From: Psychrobacter sp. 1044
GTDB taxonomy: Bacteria > Pseudomonadota > Gammaproteobacteria > Pseudomonadales > Moraxellaceae
Length of the DNA: 64,000 nt
NCBI RefSeq assembly: GCF_904846525.1
Contig: NZ_CAJHAZ010000002.1
Span: 124,001 to 188,000, forward strand
Reading direction: 5' to 3'
The position numbers were made by a program, and so were the translations under genes. This document shows positions 55,897-64,000 of the stretch, in pieces. Every line of letters starts with the position of its first letter. Position 1 is the first letter of the stretch. The notes beneath the pieces are model-generated. The model had not been told where the DNA came from and made no database searches. It saw only the letters and a list, made by a program, of their open reading frames with translations.

Positions 55897-57174
55897 TTAC
55901 TCTTCAGCTTTAGGTGCGCTTTGTCCAAAATAGCTTTTTGGTAAGATACCTTTGATAACAGCCTGCATAGGACTTGGCAACTGCTCAATCATCGCAGCAT
56001 CAACACCCATATCCTGTAGATGCGGCTGTACTCGGCTAGTAAATAAAATCTCACCTTCATATTGAGCAATCAACTTCAGACATTTGGCATGTAATACGTG
56101 TACAATAATCCAGAAATTTTTAAAGGCTGGATTGGTCGTTTGTTTATGATAGTAGCGATAATAAATCTGCTGAACGATACCCGCTAGACGGAATAACCCA
56201 AACACTTCATAAAACGTCCAGTTGTCTATCTCTAGACCTGTCTGCTCAAGATAATAAGCAACCACCTCATCGCGAGTCATCATGCCTTTTAAATGGGTGG
56301 GCTGACGGCGTGACTGCTGCATAATGATGTTGTCATCTTCTTCAATCCAATACGCCAATGCGCTGCCCAAATCCATCAAAGGATCGCCCAAGGTCGCCAT
56401 TTCCCAGTCGAGTACGCCGATCACCTTGGTCGGACCTGCTGCATCCAAAATCACATTATCAAAGCGCCAATCGTTATGAATGAGACAAGTCTTACTGTCA
56501 GCAGGCGTATGCTTACCGAGCCATTGACGTACTAAGGCAAAACTTGGGACGTTGGGCGTTTTGGCTTTGACATAACGCTTGTCCCAGCCAGTTACTTGAC
56601 GCTCGCAATAACCTTCACCGCGTCCAAGATTGACCAAATCAGGATGCGCTTTATAATCGACTTGATGCAATTCAATCAAAGCATCAATAACATTGGTACA
56701 TAATGCACGCGTTTGCTCTTCATTTAAATCGATACCTTTTGGCAAATTGGCACGAGGAATGATACCTTCCATACGCTCCATGACATAAAAGTCAGCACCG
56801 ATGACGGACTCATCCGTACATAGCGCGACCATTTTAGGTACATAAGGATAAGCATCTTTTAAGGATTTTTGAACCGTATATTCGCGCACCATGTCGTGTG
56901 CTGATTTTGCTTTGGTGCCTTTTGGTGGACGGCGTAAAATTAAGTCTTGGCTTTTACCTTCGCCTTCATATTGCAAACGATAGGTCCAGTTTGATGCGCC
57001 ACCTGAAAATTGAGTAACGGTAGGTTCGCCTTTTATATCCACACCCTGATCACGTAGCCATGAGCTGACCGCTTTGGCATCAAGCTCTTCGCCCTCACGA
57101 ACCTCGCCGCCTTTATCTAAGATTTTATTAGCTACTTCTTTAATGGTAGTTTTGCTTTGATTAGCAGTTGCCAT
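55897..57174 (-). CDS. APH-family phosphotransferase (ACAD10/11 kinase-domain type)
   Basis: A 425-residue kinase-like protein of the aminoglycoside phosphotransferase fold, not an antibiotic enzyme by context. Seen: FSGGASNWTYRL (nucleotide loop), YVMERMEG, the catalytic loop CLIHNDWRFDNVILD, and the metal-binding VLDWEMATLGDPLMDLG. This subfamily corresponds to the kinase domain of mammalian ACAD10/11 and to bacterial LvaA, which phosphorylate 4-hydroxyacyl-CoAs. The next gene upstream encodes the matching acyl-CoA dehydrogenase, which supports this role. AAGGA is 8 bases before the ATG. Confidence 0.9.
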   Translation of the reverse strand: MATANQSKTTIKEVANKILDKGGEVREGEELDAKAVSSWLRDQGVDIKGEPTVTQFSGGASNWTYRLQYEGEGKSQDLILRRPPKGTKAKSAHDMVREYTVQKSLKDAYPYVPKMVALCTDESVIGADFYVMERMEGIIPRANLPKGIDLNEEQTRALCTNVIDALIELHQVDYKAHPDLVNLGRGEGYCERQVTGWDKRYVKAKTPNVPSFALVRQWLGKHTPADSKTCLIHNDWRFDNVILDAAGPTKVIGVLDWEMATLGDPLMDLGSALAYWIEEDDNIIMQQSRRQPTHLKGMMTRDEVVAYYLEQTGLEIDNWTFYEVFGLFRLAGIVQQIYYRYYHKQTTNPAFKNFWIIVHVLHAKCLKLIAQYEGEILFTSRVQPHLQDMGVDAAMIEQLPSPMQAVIKGILPKSYFGQSAPKAEE

Positions 57175-57327
57175 ATGACATTCCTTATCGTGTGCTCAAT
57201 TATGTTTTATCAGTGAGTATAGGGCTGAAAATTCACTATTAACGGTGTAATAGTGAATTTCAATGAGAAATCAATTCAAGCAAATGCTCATTTAAACCAG
57301 TTTCTATACGATTATTGCAAATGAAAA

Positions 57328-58605
57328 TTAGGCTTTCACAGGCTTTGAGGAACGGCTAAAACCCTGACGCTTTAATTCTAATTTAGCAATCATCGTTTTA
57401 TGCACTTCATCAGGACCATCAGCTAAGCGCAGCGCTCGTGCTTGCGCAAAGAAAGCAGGCAACATCGTATCTTGGCAAACGCCCATGCCACCATGAATCT
57501 GAATCGCCATATCGACCACTTCTTGTAGCACGGTTGGTGCAACCACTTTAATAGCAGAGATTTCAGTCAATGCTGCTTTTGTGCCTTGCGCATCCATTTT
57601 TTGCGCTGCATATAGTGTCAATAAACGCGCTTGGTCAATCTTAATACGCGCCTCAGCGATACGCTCAAAATTACCACCCAGTTGTAATAATGGCTTACCA
57701 AAAGCGGTACGTTCCATACCGCGCTTAACAGCCAGCTCTAGCGACTTTTCGGCAGCGCCAATACAGCGCATGCAATGGTGAATACGACCTGGTCCTAGGC
57801 GACCTTGCGCAATCTCAAAGCCCATACCTGCACCACCGATAAAGTGACTGACGGGCACACGTACATTATCAAAGCTGACTTCACCATGGCCGTGCGGCGC
57901 ATCATAATCGCCAAAGACTTTGAGCATACGCTCGATGTTGACACCCGCTGTCTTTGCTGGGACCAATACCATCGAATGTTGATGATGACGGTCTTTATTC
58001 TCATCAGGCGTGTACGCCATCACAATCAAAATATCGACCGCAGGGTCGCCAAGACCCGATGACCACCATTTACTGCCATTGATAATAATCTCATCGCCAT
58101 CAACCACAGCTGTCGCTTGCATATTGGTCGCATCACTGGAGGCGACATCAGGCTCAGTCATACAAAATACCGAACGCGTTCTACCTTCTAAGATTGGCGT
58201 TAGCCATTTGTCTTGCTGCTCCTCAGAACCATAGCGCCATAAAAGCTCCATATTGCCGCTATCAGGGGCATTACAGTTAAATACATAAGGCGCTAATAAA
58301 CTGCGACCAGTGAGCTCGGCAATCGGTGCATAATCGGTCACCGACAGCCCTGCCCCTAGCGTGTCATCTGGCAAAAATAAATTCCATAGACCGGCTTCGC
58401 GTGCTTGTTTACGCAAACTCTCGTATTTTTCTGGCCATTGCCAATTTTTCCAATTGCCGTCTGGGTTTTGCGCATGACAATCCGCCCAAAACTGTGCTTC
58501 TATCGGCTCAATATGGGTTTCGATAAATGCTTTGACTTTGGCATGCATGGCTTGACCATGTTCGGTGGCGGTAAACATCAATGTGTTTTCAGACATAGCT
58601 GGCAT
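57328..58605 (-). CDS. Acyl-CoA dehydrogenase (ACAD10/11-like)
   Basis: FAD-dependent acyl-CoA dehydrogenase of 425 residues. Signatures: FCMTEPDVASSDATNMQ (FAD/substrate binding), GSKWWSSG, GRLGPGRIHHCMR, RTAFGKPL, QIHGGMGV and the C-terminal RLADGPDEVHKTMIAKLELKR. The WWSSG and HHCMR features are typical of the ACAD10/11 group, which processes phosphorylated 4-hydroxyacyl-CoAs. The APH-type kinase gene follows 153 bases downstream on the same strand. AAGGA precedes the ATG at 58605; a second ATG three codons on is possible. Confidence 0.92.
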   Translation of the reverse strand: MPAMSENTLMFTATEHGQAMHAKVKAFIETHIEPIEAQFWADCHAQNPDGNWKNWQWPEKYESLRKQAREAGLWNLFLPDDTLGAGLSVTDYAPIAELTGRSLLAPYVFNCNAPDSGNMELLWRYGSEEQQDKWLTPILEGRTRSVFCMTEPDVASSDATNMQATAVVDGDEIIINGSKWWSSGLGDPAVDILIVMAYTPDENKDRHHQHSMVLVPAKTAGVNIERMLKVFGDYDAPHGHGEVSFDNVRVPVSHFIGGAGMGFEIAQGRLGPGRIHHCMRCIGAAEKSLELAVKRGMERTAFGKPLLQLGGNFERIAEARIKIDQARLLTLYAAQKMDAQGTKAALTEISAIKVVAPTVLQEVVDMAIQIHGGMGVCQDTMLPAFFAQARALRLADGPDEVHKTMIAKLELKRQGFSRSSKPVKA

Positions 58606-58747
58606 CCTTTTCCTTGCTGATGGTTAATGATTTTCATCACGTTCACATAAAGCTTTTATAAAAAGCCCAATGCTAATTTTATAGTGTACGTGCGTATACT
58701 CTGTTCTGTATGCCACATTTATAACACAGCATTTATGAATAAACAGC

Positions 58748-58780
58748 AAAAAGGCGCGACCCGCTAGGACACGCCTTTTA
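58748..58780 (-). terminator. Terminator after the sohB-like gene
   Basis: On the minus strand AAAAGGCG pairs with CGCCTTTT, with T-run following. The left arm reads AAGGCGTGTCCTAG, resembling the MITE end, so it may derive from one. Confidence 0.6.
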
Positions 58781-58823
58781 CAAAATACAAACAATGCATT
58801 TATTTAAAGTGAAAAATTGAAAA

Positions 58824-59813
58824 CTACTTTAGGATATTTAAACGGCTATTAAAATCAAAACGTGCCAATACATCTGGCAGCTTGTCAATCGCCATATTCA
58901 CGGTGGCTTCTGCCGCTTGTGACAATCCCAACTTTTCGGCCAGCGTTGGCTTTTGACGTGAATGCAGCGCATAGACTTCATTGTCTTCCATACGCTCTAA
59001 AATATAGCTGTCTGAGGTTTGCAGACTGTCAATTAAATTCAGTTTTAGCGCATCTTCACCATACCAATGCTCGCCTGTTGCGACTTTCGCAACATCTAAT
59101 GCTGGACGATAGGTGTTCACGAAATGTTTGAACAATTCGTGCGTTTGCTCCAGCTCTTCTTGGTATTTGGCACGGTCGTCAGCGTCATTTTCACCAAACA
59201 TAGTGACAGTACGTTTATAGTCACCAGCGGTAAACATCTCATAATCGACGTCATGATTTTTTAGCCATTTATGAAAGTTTGGCAACTGTGATACCACACC
59301 GATTGAGCCAATAATAGCAAATGGCGCAGCCACTACATTATCCGCCACACAAGCCATCATATAACCACCACTGGCCGCGACTTTATCGACACAGACTGTT
59401 AGTTTTAAACCAGCCTCTTTTAGACGTGCCAATTGCGCTGCTGCCAAACCATAACCATGAACCAACCCGCCGCCTGATTCAAGACGTACCACGACTTCAT
59501 CGCCTTTATTTGCGCTGCTGATTAATGTGCTGATTTCTTCGCGTAAATGCTTGACTGCCGTGGCTTTGATATCACCATCAAAGTCGAGAACGAAAACTTG
59601 TGATTTATTATCACTGTTTTTTTTCTTATTTTTGCTTTTTGCCTTCAATGCTTGCTTGGCTTTTTTAGCCATTACTTTTTTGAATTGCTTAAGCGCGGCT
59701 TTACCTTGAGTTGCCTCCATTAAGTCTTCACGGCGTTGTTCTTGGCTTTTATTTAGATGAACAACTTGTAGCTCAACAGGGTTCTTAGCAGGGTGAAAAA
59801 GCATAAGTAGCAT
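58824..59813 (-). CDS. sohB: SohB-like S49 protease, lacking the N-terminal membrane segment
   Basis: S49 (signal peptide peptidase A family) serine protease, 329 residues. Catalytic Ser148 in DKVAASGGYMMACVAD and Lys200 in GDYKRTVTMFGEN are present; ATGEHWYGEDAL and the general alignment follow E. coli SohB. The N-terminus is different: MLLMLFHPAKNPVELQ leads straight into a Lys/Ala-rich charged linker (about 28-68), with no membrane anchor, and an in-frame TAA lies two codons upstream of the ATG. So it is either soluble or differently attached. The ATG at 59804 has better SD spacing (AAGGA). Confidence 0.9.
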   Translation of the reverse strand: MLLMLFHPAKNPVELQVVHLNKSQEQRREDLMEATQGKAALKQFKKVMAKKAKQALKAKSKNKKKNSDNKSQVFVLDFDGDIKATAVKHLREEISTLISSANKGDEVVVRLESGGGLVHGYGLAAAQLARLKEAGLKLTVCVDKVAASGGYMMACVADNVVAAPFAIIGSIGVVSQLPNFHKWLKNHDVDYEMFTAGDYKRTVTMFGENDADDRAKYQEELEQTHELFKHFVNTYRPALDVAKVATGEHWYGEDALKLNLIDSLQTSDSYILERMEDNEVYALHSRQKPTLAEKLGLSQAAEATVNMAIDKLPDVLARFDFNSRLNILK

Positions 59814-60157
59814 TCCTTACATGATTAGAATAATTTTAATAAGATTTTATAAGTGAGCCTGATATGTGCACAGTGGCTCATATTTTCAAGCAATATGACA
59901 ATATTTAACCCAATGCAAATGTTACTGAATAAATACGCCCATTACTGATACTTTCCTACGCTTTGATTGGACGCCACTGGTTGTATAACAAGGGCAGATT
60001 AGGCATAATATGCGTTTACACCAAATTTTCTGTAGCCAACGTGATGACCATTTGTCTTAATCGCGGTGTTTGTGCGTTTTTAGCGGATAGCTTGAATCGT
60101 ACAGCAATGGCTGCATTATTGTATTTCGAATTGGGCTGACAACTGGATAATTATATT
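59814..60157. promoter_or_regulatory. Divergent sohB / aspS region with candidate aspS promoter
   Basis: 344 bases. A possible aspS promoter is TTGTAT (59981-59986), 17 bases, CATAAT (60004-60009). No T-box or other leader structure seen. Confidence 0.3.
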
Positions 60158-61999
60158 ATGACGCAAAGCACTATGACGCATAGCGAATATCGAGACGAAT
60201 ATTGCGGAGCCGTAACCGAAAGCTTCATCGATCAAACCATCAGTATCGTAGGCTGGGTACATCGTCGTCGCGATCACGGTGGGGTGATTTTTTTAGACAT
60301 GCGTGACCGCGCTGGTATCTTGCAGGTCGTCGTTGACCCTGATACGCCAGAAGCCTTTGCAACTGCTGATGCGGTACGTCCTGAATATGTGCTAAAAATC
60401 ACTGGTCGCGTACGTCAACGCTACGCGGGTACTGAAAATAATAATATGACCAGTGGTCAGATTGAGCTGTTGGGCAAAGAAATTGAAGTATTGGCAAAAT
60501 CTGAAACACCGCCTTTCCCACTAAATGATGAAAAAACCACGGTATCAGAAGACTTGCGTTTAAAATATCGCTATCTTGATATGCGCCGTCCGCAAATGCA
60601 AGAGCGTATGGTTTTCCGTGCTAAAGCCACGTCAGCCATTCGTCGTTACTTAGATGACCATGGTTTCTTAGACGTTGAGACCCCTATCTTGACTCGTGCA
60701 ACGCCAGAAGGCGCGCGTGATTATCTTGTGCCATCACGCACACGCCCAGGTAACTTTTTCGCCTTGCCACAATCACCACAGTTATTCAAACAGTTGCTGA
60801 TGGTGTCAGGTTTTGATCGTTATTATCAAATCGCTAAATGTTTCCGTGACGAAGACTTACGTGCTGACCGTCAGCCTGAATTTACCCAAGTGGATATTGA
60901 GACTTCTTTCTTAAATGAAGAAGAAATCATGAACATCAACGAAGGTTTGATTAAGCATTTATTCAAAACCATGATGGATGTTGAGTTTGAGCAATTCCCA
61001 CGCATGACTTACGCTGAAGCAATGCGTGACTATGCCTCAGACAAGCCTGACTTACGTATTCCATTAAAACTCATCGACGTTGCTGATTTAATGAAAGACG
61101 TTGATTTTAAAGTATTTGCCGGTCCTGCTAACGATCCTAAAGGTCGTGTTGCTGCGCTACGCATCCCTGGTGGCGCGTCATTAAGCCGTAAGCAAATCGA
61201 TGCTTATACCAAATTCGTTAGCATTTATGGTGCACGTGGTTTGGCGTATATCAAAGTCAACGATGCGAGCAATATCAACAATGGCGTTGACCAAGAATCT
61301 GGTCTTCAGTCTCCTATCATCAAAAATATGACCGATGACGTATTGGTCAGCTTGATTGAGCGTACTGGTGCAGAAAGCAACGATATTATTTTCTTTGGTG
61401 CGGATAAAGCCAGTGTCGTCAATGACGCAATCGGCGCACTACGTCAAAAAATTGGTCTAGACCTTGAGATGACTACTTGTCAGTGGGCGCCACTTTGGGT
61501 CACTGATTTCCCAATGTTTGAGCAAACGGACGATGGTCGTTGGACGTCAATGCATCACCCGTTTACTAAACCTAAAGGTTCTGTTGATGAATTGAAAAAC
61601 AACCCAGAATCTGCCCTTTCTATCGCTTATGATATGGTATTGAACGGTACAGAAGTTGGCGGTGGTAGCTTACGTATCAATACCTTTGATATGCAGCAAG
61701 CGGTACTTGATGCTTTAGGTATCGGCGAGCAAGAAGCTCAAGACAAGTTTGGCTTCTTACTTGACGCCCTAAAATTCGGTGCGCCTCCACATGGTGGCTT
61801 GGCCTTTGGTTTGGATCGTCTGATTATGCTCATGGTAGGCGCAGACTCTATCCGTGATGTTATCGCTTTCCCAAAAACCAAAACTGCTGAGTGCCCATTA
61901 ACCCAAGCACCTGCTGAAGTCGATAGCAAGCAGCTACGTGATCTTGGTATCCGTGTGCGCGAAAAAGCACAGGCTGATACCAACAAACCTGCGCAATAA
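60158..61999 (+). CDS. aspS: Aspartyl-tRNA synthetase
   Basis: Class IIb aminoacyl-tRNA synthetase of 613 residues, bacterial type. N-terminal OB-fold anticodon domain ([21 protein letters not shown]), class II motif 2 ([21 protein letters not shown]), a GAD insertion domain (about 300-420) and motif 3 ([15 protein letters not shown]). The chosen ATG gives about 13 residues before the conserved start; SD (GGA) is weak and 11 bases away. Whether it is discriminating for tRNA-Asp cannot be decided here. The acyltransferase gene follows 61 bases later. Confidence 0.97.
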   Translation: MTQSTMTHSEYRDEYCGAVTESFIDQTISIVGWVHRRRDHGGVIFLDMRDRAGILQVVVDPDTPEAFATADAVRPEYVLKITGRVRQRYAGTENNNMTSGQIELLGKEIEVLAKSETPPFPLNDEKTTVSEDLRLKYRYLDMRRPQMQERMVFRAKATSAIRRYLDDHGFLDVETPILTRATPEGARDYLVPSRTRPGNFFALPQSPQLFKQLLMVSGFDRYYQIAKCFRDEDLRADRQPEFTQVDIETSFLNEEEIMNINEGLIKHLFKTMMDVEFEQFPRMTYAEAMRDYASDKPDLRIPLKLIDVADLMKDVDFKVFAGPANDPKGRVAALRIPGGASLSRKQIDAYTKFVSIYGARGLAYIKVNDASNINNGVDQESGLQSPIIKNMTDDVLVSLIERTGAESNDIIFFGADKASVVNDAIGALRQKIGLDLEMTTCQWAPLWVTDFPMFEQTDDGRWTSMHHPFTKPKGSVDELKNNPESALSIAYDMVLNGTEVGGGSLRINTFDMQQAVLDALGIGEQEAQDKFGFLLDALKFGAPPHGGLAFGLDRLIMLMVGADSIRDVIAFPKTKTAECPLTQAPAEVDSKQLRDLGIRVREKAQADTNKPAQ

Positions 62000-62060
62000 A
62001 TGGTCTAACGATGTTCGGATATTTTTTTCAGTACTTATTACGTGATTCATCACTGTGTGA

Positions 62061-63023
62061 ATGGTTATGAATCCGTATCATATTTTTAAAATCGTGCCAT
62101 TGTCTGTCTTGCAGATACTGGCACGTTTTGTTGCGTGGGTAATTATCAAGATACCCAGTGTAAGTATCATGCGTACAGTCAGTATCAATATGGCGTTAAT
62201 TGCGCCTAAGCTGACTGATGTGCAAAAACAAGTATTAACCAAAGAGATTATTTATCACCAGTGTTTGACCAGTATTGAATCGATCAAAAGCTGGGCCATG
62301 CCACCTGAGTGGAGTATCGCTCAGATTCGCGACGTTCATGATAAAGACATTTTATTAGAAGGACTTGCGAGTGCCAACGGCATGCTCGCTATCGTGCCGC
62401 ATCTCGGTACATGGGAGATGATGAACGCTTGGCTCAATCAATTTGGTTCCCCAACCATTATGTACAAACCTGTTAAAGGTGACATCACCAACAACTTTGT
62501 GCTACAAGGGCGTTCAAGGCTTAATGCAACCTTAGTGCCAACCGATGGTAGCGGTGTCAAGGCCATATTTAAAACACTCAAACAAGGTGGCTTTAGTATC
62601 GTCTTACCCGATCATGTTCCCGACCCTTCGGGCGGCGTGGTTGTGCCCTTTTTTGGTATTAAAACGCTAACCAGTACGCTTGCTTCTAAACTTGCTAGTA
62701 AAACCAGATGTGCGTTGGTCGGCTTATCTTGTATTCGCCGTGACGATGGTCGTGGATTTGACATCTATTGTTATAAGCTAGATGATCCAGCACTTTATGA
62801 TCGTCATGCCGAGACCGCCGCTTATGCACTTAACCAAGCCATGCAACAGATGATTGAAGAAAAATGCAGTCACTATATGTGGGGCTATCGACGTTTCAAA
62901 CACATTCCCACATTAGGGAATCCTTACAACGTTGATGAAGAAACTTTAGCCAAATTCATTCTTGACAACAAGCGGGCTGATCAAAACGTTCATGATACAA
63001 CCACACGCGCCGGCAATGAATAA
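62061..63023 (+). CDS. LpxL/HtrB-family lysophospholipid (lipid A) acyltransferase
   Basis: A 320-residue membrane-associated acyltransferase. A hydrophobic segment near the N-terminus (LSVLQILARFVAWVIIKI) anchors it; the HX4E catalytic motif reads HLGTWE (about residue 113), with MYKPVK, LQGRSR and LPDHVPDPSGGVVVPFFG following, as in lipid A late acyltransferases. Whether the acceptor is lipid A or another lysolipid is not evident. Two ATGs (62061, 62067) are in frame. It follows aspS closely and precedes MITE copy 3 and a glycosyltransferase gene, which fits cell-surface lipid/glycan synthesis. Confidence 0.9.
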   Translation: MVMNPYHIFKIVPLSVLQILARFVAWVIIKIPSVSIMRTVSINMALIAPKLTDVQKQVLTKEIIYHQCLTSIESIKSWAMPPEWSIAQIRDVHDKDILLEGLASANGMLAIVPHLGTWEMMNAWLNQFGSPTIMYKPVKGDITNNFVLQGRSRLNATLVPTDGSGVKAIFKTLKQGGFSIVLPDHVPDPSGGVVVPFFGIKTLTSTLASKLASKTRCALVGLSCIRRDDGRGFDIYCYKLDDPALYDRHAETAAYALNQAMQQMIEEKCSHYMWGYRRFKHIPTLGNPYNVDEETLAKFILDNKRADQNVHDTTTRAGNE

Positions 63024-63116
63024 TGAACAATGACCTTACAATTAGCCAAACGTTTAGAGATATCGTGAATCCTAGCTGTGATAGTATTGGCTGACTTTTG
63101 TACCTTTAAACGTTAC

Positions 63117-63289
63117 TAAGGCGTGTTCTCATTTCAATCGATCGTCCTATAAATGGATTAAAGATGGCTAAATTTTGCCAAACAGCGTCAAATAGTCAGT
63201 CAATAGCTCAATATTGTCTGCGCTATTTTTTCATTTGACGGCAATTTATCTCATTTTTATCACCATGTTAAAAATGAGAACACGCCTTA
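63117..63289. mobile_element. MITE-like element, copy 3 (173 bp, inverted)
   Basis: Ends TAAGGCGTGTTCTCATTTCA and (complement) TAAGGCGTGTTCTCATTTTT. The complement aligns along its length with copies 1 and 2, sharing GAGATAAATTGCCGTCAAA (19 bases identical to copy 1). Both ends share G-to-A and C-to-T changes relative to copies 1-2, so it is a distinct subtype with matched ends. It lies between the acyltransferase and glycosyltransferase genes. Confidence 0.85.
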
Positions 63290-63322
63290 AATATTTTTTA
63301 TTTATATTAATATGAGTGCATT

Positions 63323-64000
63323 ATGGCAACTGACGTAACCAATACCTCATCGACAGACCACACGCATGCACGCAGCAGCACTGCTGAGCAGCGTTATGTT
63401 ATCTGTATGAAATGGGGTGACAAATACGGCGCTGAGTACGTCAACCGTCTTTATAATATGGTCAGTCGCCATTTGACCTTAGACTTCCAAATGATCTGCC
63501 TCACTGATGATAGCAGCGGTATCGACCCTGCTGTGACTTGCCATCCTATTCCAGAGATGGATTTGCCTGCTGGACCTGAGCGTGGTTGGAAAAAACTCAC
63601 GACTTTCAAACCTGAACTATATGGTCTTAAAGGTGTGGCTTTATTTTTAGATATCGATATTGTTATTGTTGATAACATAGATGCCTTTTTTACCTATCAA
63701 GCTCAGCACAAAGACAGCGTGGTGATTATCCGTGATTGGAAAAAACCGTGGCGAATGATTGGTAATAGCTCTGTTTATCGTTTCAATATTGGCATGAACA
63801 CCTACCCTGATTTACTCGCAAACTTTGAGCGTAACTTTGCCACCATTCGTACCCAAGTGCGCCATGAGCAGGCTTATCTGTCTAACTATTTACGTGAGCA
63901 TCATCATTTAGAGTATTGGAATAAAACGTGGTGTGTAAGCTTCAAGTACCAATGCATCGCCCCTATTCCCTTTAACTTTGTGCGTGCGCCTACTCTGCCG
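63323..64000 (+). CDS. Glycosyltransferase (partial, runs off right edge)
   Basis: The first 226 codons of a cytoplasmic sugar transferase. A 23-residue polar start leads to YVICMKWGDKYGAEYVNRLY, typical of GT8-like or capsular/LPS hexosyltransferases. The metal/nucleotide-sugar DxD motif appears as ALFLDIDIVIVDNID (about residue 110), followed by the RWKKPW-like DWKKPWRMIGNSSVYRF block, and later EQAYLSNYL. The stop lies beyond the window. The ATG at 63323 follows the MITE by 34 bases, without a clear SD; the ATG at 63312 is out of frame. Neighbouring an LpxL-type gene, it probably acts in surface glycan synthesis. Confidence 0.85.
   Translation, partial: MATDVTNTSSTDHTHARSSTAEQRYVICMKWGDKYGAEYVNRLYNMVSRHLTLDFQMICLTDDSSGIDPAVTCHPIPEMDLPAGPERGWKKLTTFKPELYGLKGVALFLDIDIVIVDNIDAFFTYQAQHKDSVVIIRDWKKPWRMIGNSSVYRFNIGMNTYPDLLANFERNFATIRTQVRHEQAYLSNYLREHHHLEYWNKTWCVSFKYQCIAPIPFNFVRAPTLP

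Noticed and set aside
55897..57174. Aminoglycoside resistance gene
   Set aside because: The APH fold is present, but motifs and linkage to an acyl-CoA dehydrogenase match the ACAD10/11 kinase type.

Overview
The window looks like chromosomal DNA of a gammaproteobacterium of the family Moraxellaceae, most likely Psychrobacter. The reasons are the moderately AT-rich composition, the fused tyrA-aroA gene downstream of pheA and hisC, a rarD-folB-folK block, YadA-type surface adhesins with a long ESPR-type signal, and overall protein character. That assignment is an inference; no 16S rRNA gene or taxonomic marker set was compared. I saw no rRNA or tRNA genes, CRISPR array, prophage or full insertion sequence.

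Layout. 1-5.2 kb: a giant trimeric autotransporter adhesin on the minus strand, ending almost exactly at the window edge. 5.6-8.9 kb: a CpxR/CpxA-like two-component system with a divergent CpxP/Spy-like lipoprotein, the same arrangement as the Cpx envelope-stress locus. 8.9-13.5 kb: an exonuclease-BRCT protein and two large uncharacterised lipoproteins. 13.7-16.6 kb: gamma-glutamyltransferase and two small lipoproteins sharing a short Cys module. 17-26.5 kb: dnaE, an HPt protein fused by overlap to trmJ, a YtoQ protein, cysE, a DUF924 protein, an SDR, then folB-folK. 26.5-33 kb: rarD, the tyrA-aroA fusion, hisC and pheA (aromatic amino acid synthesis). 33.4-49 kb: transaldolase, apt, rubredoxin, an alpha/beta hydrolase, a WG-repeat protein, a DMT transporter, uraA, sdaA, argJ, xthA, a YbgC-like thioesterase and a FetAB-like ABC exporter. 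49.6-58.6 kb: two tandem fadD paralogues facing a minus-strand group (SDR, histidine phosphatase, APH-type kinase, ACAD10/11-like dehydrogenase) that together resemble a 4-hydroxyacyl-CoA catabolic set. 58.8-64 kb: sohB-like protease, aspS, an LpxL-type acyltransferase and the start of a glycosyltransferase.

The most distinctive non-gene content is a family of about 173-bp MITE-like elements with ends reading TAGGGCGTGTCCTCA, flanked by TA. There are three full copies (20720, 55703 and 63117) and a probable decayed end at 25518. One copy sits in the stop codon of dnaE and one remnant abuts or forms the 3' end of folK. There are also two separate 15-bp tandem arrays (one coding, inside the aroA half of tyrA-aroA; one after the thioesterase gene), a recent gene-conversion-like tract between the two fadD genes, and several unusually long, perfect bidirectional terminator hairpins.
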